The notes beneath the pieces were generated by a model. The model did no database searches and was not told where the DNA came from. It saw only the letters and a program-made list of their open reading frames with translations. From Lachnospiraceae bacterium UBA7054 (GTDB taxonomy: Bacteria; Bacillota; Clostridia; Lachnospirales; Lachnospiraceae), in NCBI GenBank assembly GCA_002492725.1, contig DLAF01000025.1, forward strand, positions 23,436 through 65,853: a stretch of 42,418 nt of DNA, written 5' to 3'. This document shows positions 9,656 to 17,200 of this stretch, piece after piece. Position numbers and translations under genes: made by a program. Each line of letters starts with the position of its first letter. The first letter of the stretch is position 1.

Positions 9656-10486
9656 TTACTCTGCTTCTGCGTTCTCTCCCGCTTCCCCTTCCGCGCCGTC
9701 TTCCAGATCCGGAAGGTTGCTCTCACTGCGGATCACCCTCGTGCCAAAGATATTGTCCGTCCCGAGAAGCACGCCGCCAAAGTCAGGCTCTTCATACTCC
9801 TTGCCCTCCTGCCCGGGCACACAGAACATATTCACTGTTGTGGAACCTTTCAAAAGTCCCGTCTGCTCATCATAAACGACAGACAGATTATCAATGACCA
9901 TGCGGTCCGTCTGCATACAGATATTCTTGACGCTCCGCTTTAAACCCTCGTACGACACGTCGTAATTGATCGTGGCCCTGCGGTACATCAGATGAAACGG
10001 ATTCACACCCGACGCATCCTGCGTATCACCCGTCTCCGGTGTTGGCGCATCCTGTGTCCCCGTAGCGTCCTCGATTGCTTCCACCTCATCGATCTCGTAG
10101 GTGGCATCAGGCATTTCCTCCTGCTCCGCCTCCACCACGGGTACTTCCAACAGGGGATCTATGGTGATAGACCCTACCTTCATCGGCGCGAGCAGTTCCT
10201 GATTGATTGCCAAAAGAACCGCGTTTTCCTCACGCACATCCACCGGGAAAAGCTGGAAGATTTCTTCCATTTCCCGCCGCATCTGCGCAGTCTCACTCTC
10301 ATAGGTGTCCCGATTGTCTGATTTATTCTGCAGATCCGCGATCCGCGCCGCCAGCTGCTTATTCTCCTCTGTCAGCGCCCTCGTCTTCTCCATCGTCGGC
10401 TGAAAGACGAAAACGTAAGAACAGACAGCGGCAAGGATTCCCAGAAAACCAAGCAGCAGTAACACATCTCTCTTTGATACCTTCAT
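9656..10486 (-). CDS. pilO: Type IV pilus alignment protein PilO-like
   Basis: This 276-residue protein has a short cytoplasmic N-terminus, one transmembrane helix (about 8-28), a coiled-coil region (about 30-80, rich in Glu/Lys/Gln heptads) and a ferredoxin-like domain, the PilO/GspM arrangement. In pilus machines PilO pairs with PilN in the membrane and links the cytoplasmic PilM to the pilus assembly platform. The middle has an acidic Pro/Thr/Asp-rich linker (about 135-165) and the end is a Glu/Ala-rich tail. A strong purine SD (GGAGGAGGGG) precedes ATG 10486. The gene starts 12 bp after the pilM-pilN fusion, so the partners are likely translated together. Assignment rests on topology and context more than on sequence motifs. 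Confidence 0.8.
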   Translation of the reverse strand: MKVSKRDVLLLLGFLGILAAVCSYVFVFQPTMEKTRALTEENKQLAARIADLQNKSDNRDTYESETAQMRREMEEIFQLFPVDVREENAVLLAINQELLAPMKVGSITIDPLLEVPVVEAEQEEMPDATYEIDEVEAIEDATGTQDAPTPETGDTQDASGVNPFHLMYRRATINYDVSYEGLKRSVKNICMQTDRMVIDNLSVVYDEQTGLLKGSTTVNMFCVPGQEGKEYEEPDFGGVLLGTDNIFGTRVIRSESNLPDLEDGAEGEAGENAEAE

Positions 10487-10498
10487 CTTCCCCTCCTC

Positions 10499-12247
10499 CT
10501 ATTCCGCCGCCACATCTGCGTTTGTTCCGTCGCCTTCTGTCTCTTCCGTTTCTTCCTCAGGCTCATATCCCACAGCCTGATAGGGCGCCGTCACCGTAAA
10601 ATTGACTGCATGTTCACCGCTCTCCTGATTCTCTTCCTCTACCAGCGAAGTTACCGTCACCTGATCGGGCACCAGAGAGTGGAAGGTACGCATCTGCTCC
10701 ACAGCCTCACCGGCATCGTCCTTCGTCAGAACCCGCATGTTGATGACAACCTCGTAAGCGTTACTGGACATCGAGATAACATTCACGTTTGACGGCAGCT
10801 TATCCTCAAGCTCGCCCAGAAACTCTTCCAGTTCCTCGTTTCGACTCTCCGTTGCAACATACATGGCATCCGTCATGGCACGCTGCGCCTTCACTGCCAC
10901 ATATTCATTATAGATGGGAATGATATCTTCCAGGCTGCCCGCCTGCGATTTCAGTTCCATATTCGCCTTTGTCAGCTTCGCATATCCGTACAAGGGTACT
11001 GCTGCCAGCGCGGCCGCCGCCACAAGACCGATGCCAAACACACTGTATGCGAGCGGCGCCCAGTTTGTTCCCTTCTCTGAGCCGCCTTCCTTCTTTGCCT
11101 TATCCTTGCCGCGCTTTTCCGACTCCTGCTTAAAGCCCAGAGGCGCAACCGCCGCGCCCACACAGGCTATGTACTCACTGAAACACTCGTTCTTAAAGTT
11201 GCGGATCAGGTTCCATCCTGCCGCTTCCTTTAAGACCGTCACCGGCATATTGACCTCCTGGGAGAGCAGTTCGCCCATCCCCTTAAAGTCCGCGCCAACG
11301 CCCGTGATCAAAATCCGCTCAATCGCTTCCCCCGAAGCTCTGGAAGCATAGTAATCAATCACGCGGGAAATACCGTTTATCAGCGGTATGATGGCATCCA
11401 TCACATCCTCTAACGCCTTGGTCTTTGCCGTCCTCACCACCGGCTTAGGATCCGGTCTGCCGACATGCGGCTCTTCTTCCGCCGCCTGCTCCTCTTTTGA
11501 TTTATCTTCCAACGTAATACACTCATTTCGCTGCAGGACACGAATCGCCTGCTCAACGGAGGTAACCTCCCCCCAGCAGAGCGTATTCATCACGGTCTGG
11601 ATGACCTCCTCCACGCCATAGGAGACGTTTCTGGTAAAGGTCATAACGGAATCTTCCACCGCCATCACCAGGGAAGACCTTTCATCTATCTTAACAACGA
11701 TGTGCTTTCCCTTTGCACATTCTTCTTTTACCACCTGAAAGATACTGTTGCTGGCGTAGTCGATTGCTGCCACTTCCAGCTTTAACGCCTTTGCCAGCTC
11801 ATAGTAACCCGTAAGGAGCGCGGACGGCACCGCCATCACCAGCAGTTTATACTGCTGGGAACCTTTCTCACCGACCGTCCCCAGAATGGTATAAGCGAGC
11901 TGGTACTGACTTAAGTCTACCGGAAAGTAGTCCGATGCATTGGCGTTGACTACGTCCATGATCCTGTTTTCTTTTACAAAGGGGATCATGACCTCACGGC
12001 TGGCGATCCTTGAAGAGGTGATCGTAAATACCACCTGTTTGGTTTTTACATGGTTCACCGCAAACGCGCGCTGCAGATTCGCCACGTATTCCGGAGCTGC
12101 ATTCAGTGTGCCGTCATTGATGACCTCTGCACCGTTTGCAACCGTAAAACTCTTGTAGATTCTGTGTGTCTTCGCTTTGTAATCCACCTCACAAACCTTA
12201 GTCAGCGTATAGCCGATCTCGATTGTGATCGCTTTCTTGGAAGCCAT
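10499..12247 (-). CDS. PilM-PilN fusion, pilus inner-membrane complex
   Basis: This 582-residue protein joins two functions that are usually separate. Residues 1-370 form an actin-like ATPase of PilM type: TIEIGYTLTKV at the N-terminus is the phosphate-1-like strand, and ILITGVGADFKG (312-323) resembles the second nucleotide-binding strand. A charged Lys/Glu linker (about 373-395) leads to one transmembrane helix (397-421), a coiled coil and a C-terminal PilN-like ferredoxin domain (about 470-565). Canonical PilM (about 350 aa) binds the N-terminal tail of PilN; here that contact is replaced by a covalent link. SD GGGAGG is 9 nt upstream of ATG 12247. It is followed at 12 bp by pilO. The PilM part is confident; the PilN part rests on topology and context. 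Confidence 0.85.
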   Translation of the reverse strand: MASKKAITIEIGYTLTKVCEVDYKAKTHRIYKSFTVANGAEVINDGTLNAAPEYVANLQRAFAVNHVKTKQVVFTITSSRIASREVMIPFVKENRIMDVVNANASDYFPVDLSQYQLAYTILGTVGEKGSQQYKLLVMAVPSALLTGYYELAKALKLEVAAIDYASNSIFQVVKEECAKGKHIVVKIDERSSLVMAVEDSVMTFTRNVSYGVEEVIQTVMNTLCWGEVTSVEQAIRVLQRNECITLEDKSKEEQAAEEEPHVGRPDPKPVVRTAKTKALEDVMDAIIPLINGISRVIDYYASRASGEAIERILITGVGADFKGMGELLSQEVNMPVTVLKEAAGWNLIRNFKNECFSEYIACVGAAVAPLGFKQESEKRGKDKAKKEGGSEKGTNWAPLAYSVFGIGLVAAAALAAVPLYGYAKLTKANMELKSQAGSLEDIIPIYNEYVAVKAQRAMTDAMYVATESRNEELEEFLGELEDKLPSNVNVISMSSNAYEVVINMRVLTKDDAGEAVEQMRTFHSLVPDQVTVTSLVEEENQESGEHAVNFTVTAPYQAVGYEPEEETEETEGDGTNADVAAE

Positions 12248-12401
12248 GTACCATTTCCTCCCTTATTTATCAGGTGATTGCGAGGTGCGTATTGCAATTG
12301 CCCGAATATTCTTATCTATAAAGTGACAATAAACCTGCCGGGGCTGCCGTGCAGGTATTATTTCCCAAGTTAATTTGTCTGTCCGCCTGTCTGCGCAGCG
12401 C

Positions 12402-13157
12402 TCAAAGCCACTGCGAAACATACCATGTAATCATCTGTTCTCCCCACAGCGCCGCAATCATGACGCCGAGGGACAAGTAGGGACCCATCGCCAATACGCG
12501 GCCCTCGCCGCTTACCTTCATGCGGATCACATGGATGAAGGCGCCTAGAACACAACCAAGTAAAAAGGCTAAAATAATCAGTTTCCAGCCAAGCAGCAGC
12601 CCGCAGGCCGCCATCAGCTTTACATCGCCGCCGCCGATTGCCTTCCCGCCGGTGGCGTAATACAAAACAGCAAGTACGATACTGACAGCTAAGAGGCCGG
12701 CCAGGTAGAGCAGAATATTTGAGAAGTCCGTCACTACCCGGACCAGCCCCAAGGCCAGTATAAACAGATTGATCCCAAAAGGAATCTCATAAGTCCTAAA
12801 GTCGATCACGCTCAAAACAAGGAGCGCAGAGGCCAACAGACAGTAGAGTAGGGATTCTATGTCAAGGCCGCCTGTCCATACGATACAAACGTACAAGATT
12901 CCGTTCGCCGCCTCAATCAGAGGATACTGGACAGAAAGTTTCGCGCCGCATTTGCGGCATTTTCCCCGCAGAGCCAGGAAACTGAATACCGGAATCATGT
13001 CGTACCATTTCAAATGGTAGCCGCAGCTCATACAGTGGGAGGAAGTCTTTACGATATCCTCCTTCTTCGGAATGCGAAAAATGCAGACGTTTAAGAAGCT
13101 GCCGATTACGATACCGAAGAGAAATATAATGCTGAGTAATATGATATCCGGTGCCAT
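12402..13157 (-). CDS. pilD: Type IV prepilin peptidase/N-methyltransferase
   Basis: This 251-residue polytopic membrane protein is an A24-family aspartic protease that cleaves prepilins after the leader glycine and usually N-methylates the new terminus. The N-terminal cytoplasmic domain keeps the tetracysteine zinc motif (Cys42, Cys45, Cys67, Cys70). Catalytic Asp119 lies in SVIDFRTYEIP and Asp178 in the GGGD motif. About seven to eight hydrophobic segments are visible. Length is usual for the bifunctional enzyme. The gene follows pilA after 162 bp containing a G10 tract and a stem-loop, and precedes the pilM-pilN fusion by 154 bp. AAAGGACAGG just before ATG 13157 serves as SD. All five prepilins of the locus have matching cleavage sites. 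Confidence 0.95.
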   Translation of the reverse strand: MAPDIILLSIIFLFGIVIGSFLNVCIFRIPKKEDIVKTSSHCMSCGYHLKWYDMIPVFSFLALRGKCRKCGAKLSVQYPLIEAANGILYVCIVWTGGLDIESLLYCLLASALLVLSVIDFRTYEIPFGINLFILALGLVRVVTDFSNILLYLAGLLAVSIVLAVLYYATGGKAIGGGDVKLMAACGLLLGWKLIILAFLLGCVLGAFIHVIRMKVSGEGRVLAMGPYLSLGVMIAALWGEQMITWYVSQWL

Positions 13158-13196
13158 GTCCTGTCCTTTACGGGAAAATTTGTCTGTAACGTATTA

Positions 13197-13256
13197 CCCC
13201 CCCCCCATGCAAAAAAGCGTTTTTTTGCGTTTGCTTTTCTGCACAAGGGGCGAGGG
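13197..13256 (-). repeat. Stem-loop with G10 tract between pilA and pilD
   Basis: On the plus strand a run of ten C (13197-13206) is followed by a perfect 8-bp A/T-rich hairpin (13209-13216 with 13221-13228, loop GCGT). Further on lies a G-rich stretch ending in GGGGCGAGGGG that can pair with the C run. The transcript of the pil operon could therefore form one long two-level hairpin downstream of the major pilin gene. It may act as an RNA stabiliser, processing site or partial terminator that gives pilA more product than the downstream genes (inference). A homopolymer of ten is also prone to slippage. Confidence 0.55.
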
Positions 13257-13319
13257 GTTACGTGTGATTCTTATGACTGAATCTTATGTTTTGGTTTTGG
13301 TACTGTGGTTGGTTAGCAG

Positions 13320-13793
13320 TTAGGTGGTGGTAGTAAGCTGACCAGAAGCTTCCACACCGCCGCCAGTCTTTTTCACAAACCAAATCTTGTTCGTAGCTGA
13401 AGCACTCGGTTTGTCAAAAGTAAGGGTAAGATTCACTACTGCAGTCTTATACGCTGTAGACTGTAACTTGCTGTTATCAATCGTTGTAGAATCAAGCATT
13501 CCCTCATCTGTGAGCAATGTCTTTAAATCACCACTGACAGTAAGTTTACCGGTGCTGTCACTCGTGAGCGTATACGACTTTTCAGTATCTAAACTTATAT
13601 CCGGATCAGACGCAAGCACCTGCATCGCGTTGATAAACTCAACAACAGTGGTCTGGTCGGATGAAGTTCTACTCTTCTCCACGTATTTCAGGTACTGAGG
13701 TGCCAGCACCACGATCAGGATCGCCATGATGGCGATAACGATGATCAACTCAACGAGGGAGAAACCTTTGTCATTCATGTTTTCTTTTTTCAT
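13320..13793 (-). CDS. pilA: Major type IV pilin
   Basis: This 157-residue prepilin has a short leader (MKKENMNDKG) and mature sequence FSLVELIIVIAIMAILIVVLAP with Phe +1 and Glu +5, then the hydrophobic helix running into QYLKYVEKSRTSSDQ, as in PilA/PilE-type major pilins. The globular part is small, Thr/Ser-rich and has no cysteines. It ends in a Gly/Thr-rich tail. Size and simple architecture, in contrast to the four larger or atypical prepilins further downstream, mark it as the main structural subunit (inference). The SD AAGGAGAAGG is the strongest in the locus and lies 6 nt before ATG 13793, consistent with high expression. A hairpin downstream may stabilise this part of the message. 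Confidence 0.9.
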   Translation of the reverse strand: MKKENMNDKGFSLVELIIVIAIMAILIVVLAPQYLKYVEKSRTSSDQTTVVEFINAMQVLASDPDISLDTEKSYTLTSDSTGKLTVSGDLKTLLTDEGMLDSTTIDNSKLQSTAYKTAVVNLTLTFDKPSASATNKIWFVKKTGGGVEASGQLTTTT

Positions 13794-13880
13794 TGTTTCC
13801 TTCTCCTTTTCCTCATGAATTTTGTTTGCTTTGTTTTTGGTTGCTATATCTTAAACGCGGCTGTTCCCTACTCAGCGCGC

Positions 13881-14135
13881 TTAATTCCTCTTCTCTTTTC
13901 CATTTATCCGTAATTCTTCACTTGCCAAATCTATTTCATCATTCCAGCTGATTCCGAATCCTCCGGCATCAACCTTTACCTGCTGAAAGAGACCTTTGAT
14001 TGCCTTGAGATCATTAAATACATCCCATTTTAAAAATAATGGTTTTACGTCATATTCCGTTTGCACCCCATCTGTGAACAAGACCGATAACTTAAAATCA
14101 TCTTTAGCCTCTACGCTCTGTACTCTGTAAAACAT
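13881..14135 (-). CDS. DUF2442 family protein
   Basis: This 84-residue protein starts MFYRVQSVEAKDDFKL and shows the DUF2442 pattern, including LFTDGVQTEYDVKPLF and ISWNDEIDLASEEL. The start at ATG 14135 has GGAAAGG 8 nt upstream; a longer reading from TTG 14174 lacks an SD and overlaps the upstream remnant. DUF2442 genes commonly sit next to DUF4160 genes, and such pairs have been proposed to be toxin-antitoxin-like, without a settled function. Here the DUF4160 partner is broken (14171-14338). The DNA is more A/T-rich than the pilus genes on either side, suggesting an acquired insertion between pilC and pilA. Confidence 0.85.
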   Translation of the reverse strand: MFYRVQSVEAKDDFKLSVLFTDGVQTEYDVKPLFLKWDVFNDLKAIKGLFQQVKVDAGGFGISWNDEIDLASEELRINGKEKRN

Positions 14136-14170
14136 TGTTGTGCCCTTTCCATCATGGGATGCCAGACTAC

Positions 14171-14338
14171 TCAAGCGGCGGCAATTCCAGGCAAATCGCC
14201 AACTAACATTTCTCCCGTTTTAATGTCAATCTCCGCCAGATATTCACCATAAATCACATGGAAATGCGGTGGATTGTGTTCCGCCTGTCTGAAATACATT
14301 TTGATTACTATTCCATAAAACCTTGATATTACCGGCAC
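14171..14338 (-). pseudogene. DUF4160 gene remnant, frameshifted by internal deletion
   Basis: Reading from GTG 14338 (GGAG about 10 nt upstream) gives PVISRFYGIVIKMYF, NPPHFHVIYGEYLAEIDI and MLVGDLP, the N-terminal two thirds of a DUF4160 protein, then GIAAA and a stop. In the +1 frame the same bases read ELPPLE and stop, which is the usual C-terminal ending of this family. The reading frame therefore jumps across a missing segment of about 25-35 residues: an out-of-frame internal deletion. A TTGCC repeat lies at the junction and might have mediated it. The 55-residue product is probably non-functional, although its conserved N-terminus remains intact. It was too short for ordinary gene calling. 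Confidence 0.75.
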
Positions 14339-14401
14339 TGTTCTTATTCTCCGTCCATCCCTTTTACTTATTATACGAATCGCATAACATATTATTTCAT
14401 T

Positions 14402-15616
14402 TTACAGATTATCCAGTGCCGAATACATCGTCACCATAGGCGCCATAACGGCTCCGATCAGAAGGCCGACAACGCCTGCCAGCACGATGATAATCATAGG
14501 CTCCATCGCCGCCATCAAAGACTGCACCGCCATCTCCACTTCTTCCTCGTAATAGTCCGCCAGCTTATTCAGCATATCCTCGGTGGAACCAGCCTCCTCA
14601 CCGATCCGCATCATATGATATACCATAGGCGGGAACAGGCCGCAGGTCTGTACGGGTTGAGATAAAGGCACACCGACCATGATCTGCTCAAGTGCCCCTT
14701 TCAATGCCTCCTTAAACCAAATGTTCGTCATCGTATCCGACACAATGTCCACTGCTTCAATCAATGGAACGCCTGCTGTTAACAGGGTACTCAACGTTCT
14801 TGCCATCTGCGCGCTGGCGGATTTTACCACCAGATTTTTGACCGCAGGAATCTTCAGCTGCAGCTTACCGAAAATATGTTTGCCGGAACTGGTCTTTGCA
14901 AAAGCTCTGAGAACAAATACGATAGCCACAATGACTGGAATGAGTATGTACCAATTGTTCTGAATGAAATTACTCAGATGAACCACCGCCATCGTGATGG
15001 CCGGCAGCTCCGTCCCCAACTGCTCAAACATATCCATATAGCGTGGGATGACAAACACCAGCATGACAATCACGACCGCCACCGCAACCAGCGCCACCAC
15101 AATCGGGTAGATCATCGCCTTTTTTACCATCGCCTGCGTCTTGGCGGATTTCTCAAACTGTATCGCCATGCGCTCCATTGCCGTATCCAGACTACCGGAC
15201 GCCTCACCCGCTCTGGCCATCTGCACCAGAAGCTCCGGAAATACCGTCGGATGCTCCGCCAGAGAATCTGCAAAACTTTCGCCCTTCTCCACATCCGCAC
15301 GCACGGCGTAGAGAGCCTTTTGCATCTTCTTATTTTCCGTGGAATCCGCCAGCATGTTCAGCGTTTCGATAATTGTGACGCCGGCTCTGGTGATACTGGC
15401 AAACTGTCTGCAGAACACCGCCATATCACGGGGTGTAGGCTTCCCGCCGAAATCAAAACTGATATCCTTGGTCAGCATATTCTGCTCTGTCAGTTCCAAC
15501 ACAATAAGACCCTGATTTTTCAGATCCCTGAGTACAAGATCCTGGTTATCAGCGTCTCTACTGCCTTTTATTTCTTTGCCGCTCTTATCGATCGCAACAT
15601 ATCCCCAGACCGCCAT
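14402..15616 (-). CDS. pilC: Type IV pilus inner-membrane platform protein PilC
   Basis: This 404-residue protein has the PilC/GspF architecture: two copies of the T2SF cytoplasmic domain (about 65-190 and 268-390) and three hydrophobic segments (about 168-192, 217-237 and 370-395). Family hallmarks include FCRQFASITRAGVTIIETL, the GEASGSLD motif of repeat 1 and the RIGEEAGSTEDML motif of repeat 2. PilC sits in the membrane, binds the cytoplasmic ATPases PilB and PilT, and couples their motion to pilin insertion or extraction. SD GGAGG lies 7 nt before ATG 15616. It has its own sigma-A-type promoter and an approximately 120-nt leader, because the Rpn gene interrupts it from pilB. Confidence 0.95.
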   Translation of the reverse strand: MAVWGYVAIDKSGKEIKGSRDADNQDLVLRDLKNQGLIVLELTEQNMLTKDISFDFGGKPTPRDMAVFCRQFASITRAGVTIIETLNMLADSTENKKMQKALYAVRADVEKGESFADSLAEHPTVFPELLVQMARAGEASGSLDTAMERMAIQFEKSAKTQAMVKKAMIYPIVVALVAVAVVIVMLVFVIPRYMDMFEQLGTELPAITMAVVHLSNFIQNNWYILIPVIVAIVFVLRAFAKTSSGKHIFGKLQLKIPAVKNLVVKSASAQMARTLSTLLTAGVPLIEAVDIVSDTMTNIWFKEALKGALEQIMVGVPLSQPVQTCGLFPPMVYHMMRIGEEAGSTEDMLNKLADYYEEEVEMAVQSLMAAMEPMIIIVLAGVVGLLIGAVMAPMVTMYSALDNL

Positions 15617-15631
15617 AGCACATCCTCCGTA

Positions 15632-15737
15632 CTTCCCCTCATATACATTGATACAAGAGTTTGCTCGCGACCCCCTGACACAGTGCCAGAGATACTAGCG
15701 CCGACTTCTATCTTTCGGTACTAATCTGTCTTATATG
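15632..15737 (-). promoter_or_regulatory. Structured leader of pilC (candidate RNA element)
   Basis: The predicted pilC transcript begins near 15735 and has about 120 nt before the start codon. CAUAUA at 15737-15732 can pair with UAUAUG at 15645-15640, closing a domain of about 86 nt that contains a CUGGCA/UGUCAG hairpin (15689-15675) and a CCGA/UCGG stem. The closing stem ends about 12 nt upstream of the SD. No known riboswitch consensus, including the c-di-GMP classes, was recognised. Function is speculative. Confidence 0.3.
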
Positions 15738-15741
15738 TTTC

Positions 15742-15770
15742 ACTATAGCACTTTTTTCCTAGGAATGCAA
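15742..15770 (-). promoter_or_regulatory. Sigma-A promoter of pilC
   Basis: TTGCAT at 15770-15765, a 17-bp spacer and TATAGT at 15747-15742 give a good vegetative promoter. It drives pilC and probably pilA and everything downstream. Confidence 0.75.
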
Positions 15771-16106
15771 GTGCAAGAAAGAGACCAAAAAATGTGAAAG
15801 TTGTCACGCTTTCCCATATAAATCCTGCTGTGCAGAGCGGATCTGCGTAAGTAAGCGTCACCCGCCCAACACTGTCCTGAAGTTTTAGCCGTCCATACCC
15901 GCTGCTTCAACCGCAGAGTACGCAATTTTCTTCTCCTTTGCAAAACTCCTCTCGATCCGCACATCAAACAGATGCCGCATAGAGAAGGAATACGAGAAAT
16001 TCAGGGGTTTTTCCCGGAATATCCTCCGCCTTCCTCGCAAGGGCTGCTATCCTGTCTGCTGCCGCCAGCAGAATTTTCCCTACTTTATGTAGGAACGGAT
16101 ATTTCT
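15748..16106. other. Gene-poor gap between the Rpn gene and pilC promoter
   Basis: About 360 bp without a convincing gene. It holds a short hairpin (16055-16061 with 16066-16072) just beyond the Rpn stop, and a 48-codon reading frame on the minus strand (16110-15964) that overlaps the Rpn stop as ATGA. A further 31-codon frame (15980-15885) overlaps its end. Neither has a recognisable family. They may be remnants of a longer element that arrived with the Rpn gene. Confidence 0.4.
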
Positions 16107-16110
16107 TCAT
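15964..16110 (-). CDS. Possible small ORF translationally coupled to Rpn gene
   Basis: A 48-residue frame starts at an ATG that overlaps the TGA stop of the Rpn gene (ATGA), the classical geometry for reinitiation. The product begins MKKYPFLHKVGKILL, is basic and amphipathic, and ends FLLYAASV. It has no recognisable family and no separate SD. It could be a real coupled small protein or a random open frame; length alone does not decide. Confidence 0.2.
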   Translation of the reverse strand: MKKYPFLHKVGKILLAAADRIAALARKAEDIPGKTPEFLVFLLYAASV

Positions 16111-17021
16111 CCGACAACAAGTCTGATTCCCGTACACTCACGATACAGATTGTCAGCTTCCTCCTCTTTTAATTGAAAGCAAGTCTGCAAAATACCCGCA
16201 ATGTATTCCTTGGATTGTCTCTGTTCCACGGATTCTTTCACAAACGCGATCGCGCAACGCATCTGCCCCTCTTTTATTCCTTCTTTTATTCCCTGTTCTC
16301 TTCCCCTCTGTACAAATTTGTCCACCACTTCACACATCGTAACATCGCCTCCTTCCTTTTGGCATTCCTGTAATCTTTCAATATTATTGATAAAATCTGC
16401 ATCCCCCGTCAACGCATACAGCATACGCATCGTTCCATCTATGTCCACAATCAACTGGTTTGTAGGCTCATATTCTTTCCCCTCCGCCAGATAATCGACC
16501 ACCACTCTCATATCACTCTTAAATCTCTGTCTGACCTCCTGCGGCAGATATCTCATCGAATACATGTGCAGGCAGACATTATCAATGTATTTCCTAACCA
16601 TCCGATGAATCTTTTTCCTGCGAAAAAAATGAAACAGATCCGCGCTGGGATTCCACGCTGTCTCACCCCAATACAACACAAGCGTAACCGCCGGATAAGT
16701 ATCTTTGCCATCATACTGCTGTCTGTATATCGCTCCTTCATGTCCGGCTTTTCGAAGCACTATTTGATAATCCGGACCGGACTGGTTCTCCAATGTATAC
16801 TGTATCGCGATCCTGCCATTCCTCATCTCATATTTGCTCACATCATTGTATTGATTGCGCAACGCACCATTTACCGCCGGATATAATGACTCTGTCGGCG
16901 CAGGCTGTAGATCTTTCGGGGAGACGATCTGCTCTCCTTCAAAAATCAACGCATTCATAATGTCTGCAAATACTTCCGGGCTGCGCTCAAACTGCTTGGC
17001 CGCCAAATCCTTCTGTCCCAT
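16107..17021 (-). CDS. Rpn-family (PD-(D/E)XK) nuclease/putative transposase
   Basis: This 304-residue protein belongs to the Rpn/YhgA-like recombination-promoting nuclease group abundant in Lachnospiraceae. The N-terminal half holds the PD-(D/E)XK core: FADIMNALIFEG, then YNDVSKY with the Asp, then YTLENQSG with the E-x-Q, and AVTLVLYWGE. The C-terminal part carries the typical GIKEGIKEG stretch and a helical tail. Relatives are Mg-dependent endonucleases that stimulate recombination; some have been linked to phage defence. The start at ATG 17021 has AAGGAG 7 nt upstream and the longer frame to 17060 lacks one. It has its own promoter (17201-17229) and a structured leader, and separates pilB from pilC, so it is probably an insertion into an ancestral pil operon. 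Confidence 0.85.
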   Translation of the reverse strand: MGQKDLAAKQFERSPEVFADIMNALIFEGEQIVSPKDLQPAPTESLYPAVNGALRNQYNDVSKYEMRNGRIAIQYTLENQSGPDYQIVLRKAGHEGAIYRQQYDGKDTYPAVTLVLYWGETAWNPSADLFHFFRRKKIHRMVRKYIDNVCLHMYSMRYLPQEVRQRFKSDMRVVVDYLAEGKEYEPTNQLIVDIDGTMRMLYALTGDADFINNIERLQECQKEGGDVTMCEVVDKFVQRGREQGIKEGIKEGQMRCAIAFVKESVEQRQSKEYIAGILQTCFQLKEEEADNLYRECTGIRLVVG

Positions 17022-17086
17022 CTGTCTCTCCTTAAAATTGCAGAGCCAACGGGACATCACTTTTCCTGTTTAACGTCCTGCCTACT

Positions 17087-17191
17087 CTGCCAGTGTCTGT
17101 GAAATTATGGCAGAATCTGCCGGAATACCTGATGCGGGAGCGATACCCGCCTATAGAGACAGCCGGCCTCATACGTCATGATGACCGGCTG
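17087..17191 (-). ncRNA. Structured 5' leader of the Rpn gene
   Basis: Between the promoter and the Rpn gene lies about 170 nt of leader. It contains three or four hairpins: CAGCCGG/CCGGCTG (17160-17191, with an inner stem), GCGGG/CCCGC (17134-17150), GGCAG/CTGCC (17109-17121) and CTGCCA/TGGCAG (17087-17113). The last two share bases, so they exclude each other, as in switching or attenuating leaders. None is followed by a U-tract. No known RNA family was recognised; this is a candidate regulatory RNA only. Confidence 0.35.
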
Positions 17192-17200
17192 CTTGTTAAT

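Noticed and set aside
13197..13206. G-quadruplex from the G10 tract
   Set aside because: Only one long G run on this strand; four runs would be needed.
15632..15741. c-di-GMP riboswitch ahead of pilC
   Set aside because: The conserved bases of class I (CACGCACAGGGCAAACC region) and class II were not found; kept only as an unknown leader.
15743..15967. 74-codon minus-strand frame from a TTG in the gap before pilC
   Set aside because: No SD, basic random-looking composition, and it runs through the pilC promoter.
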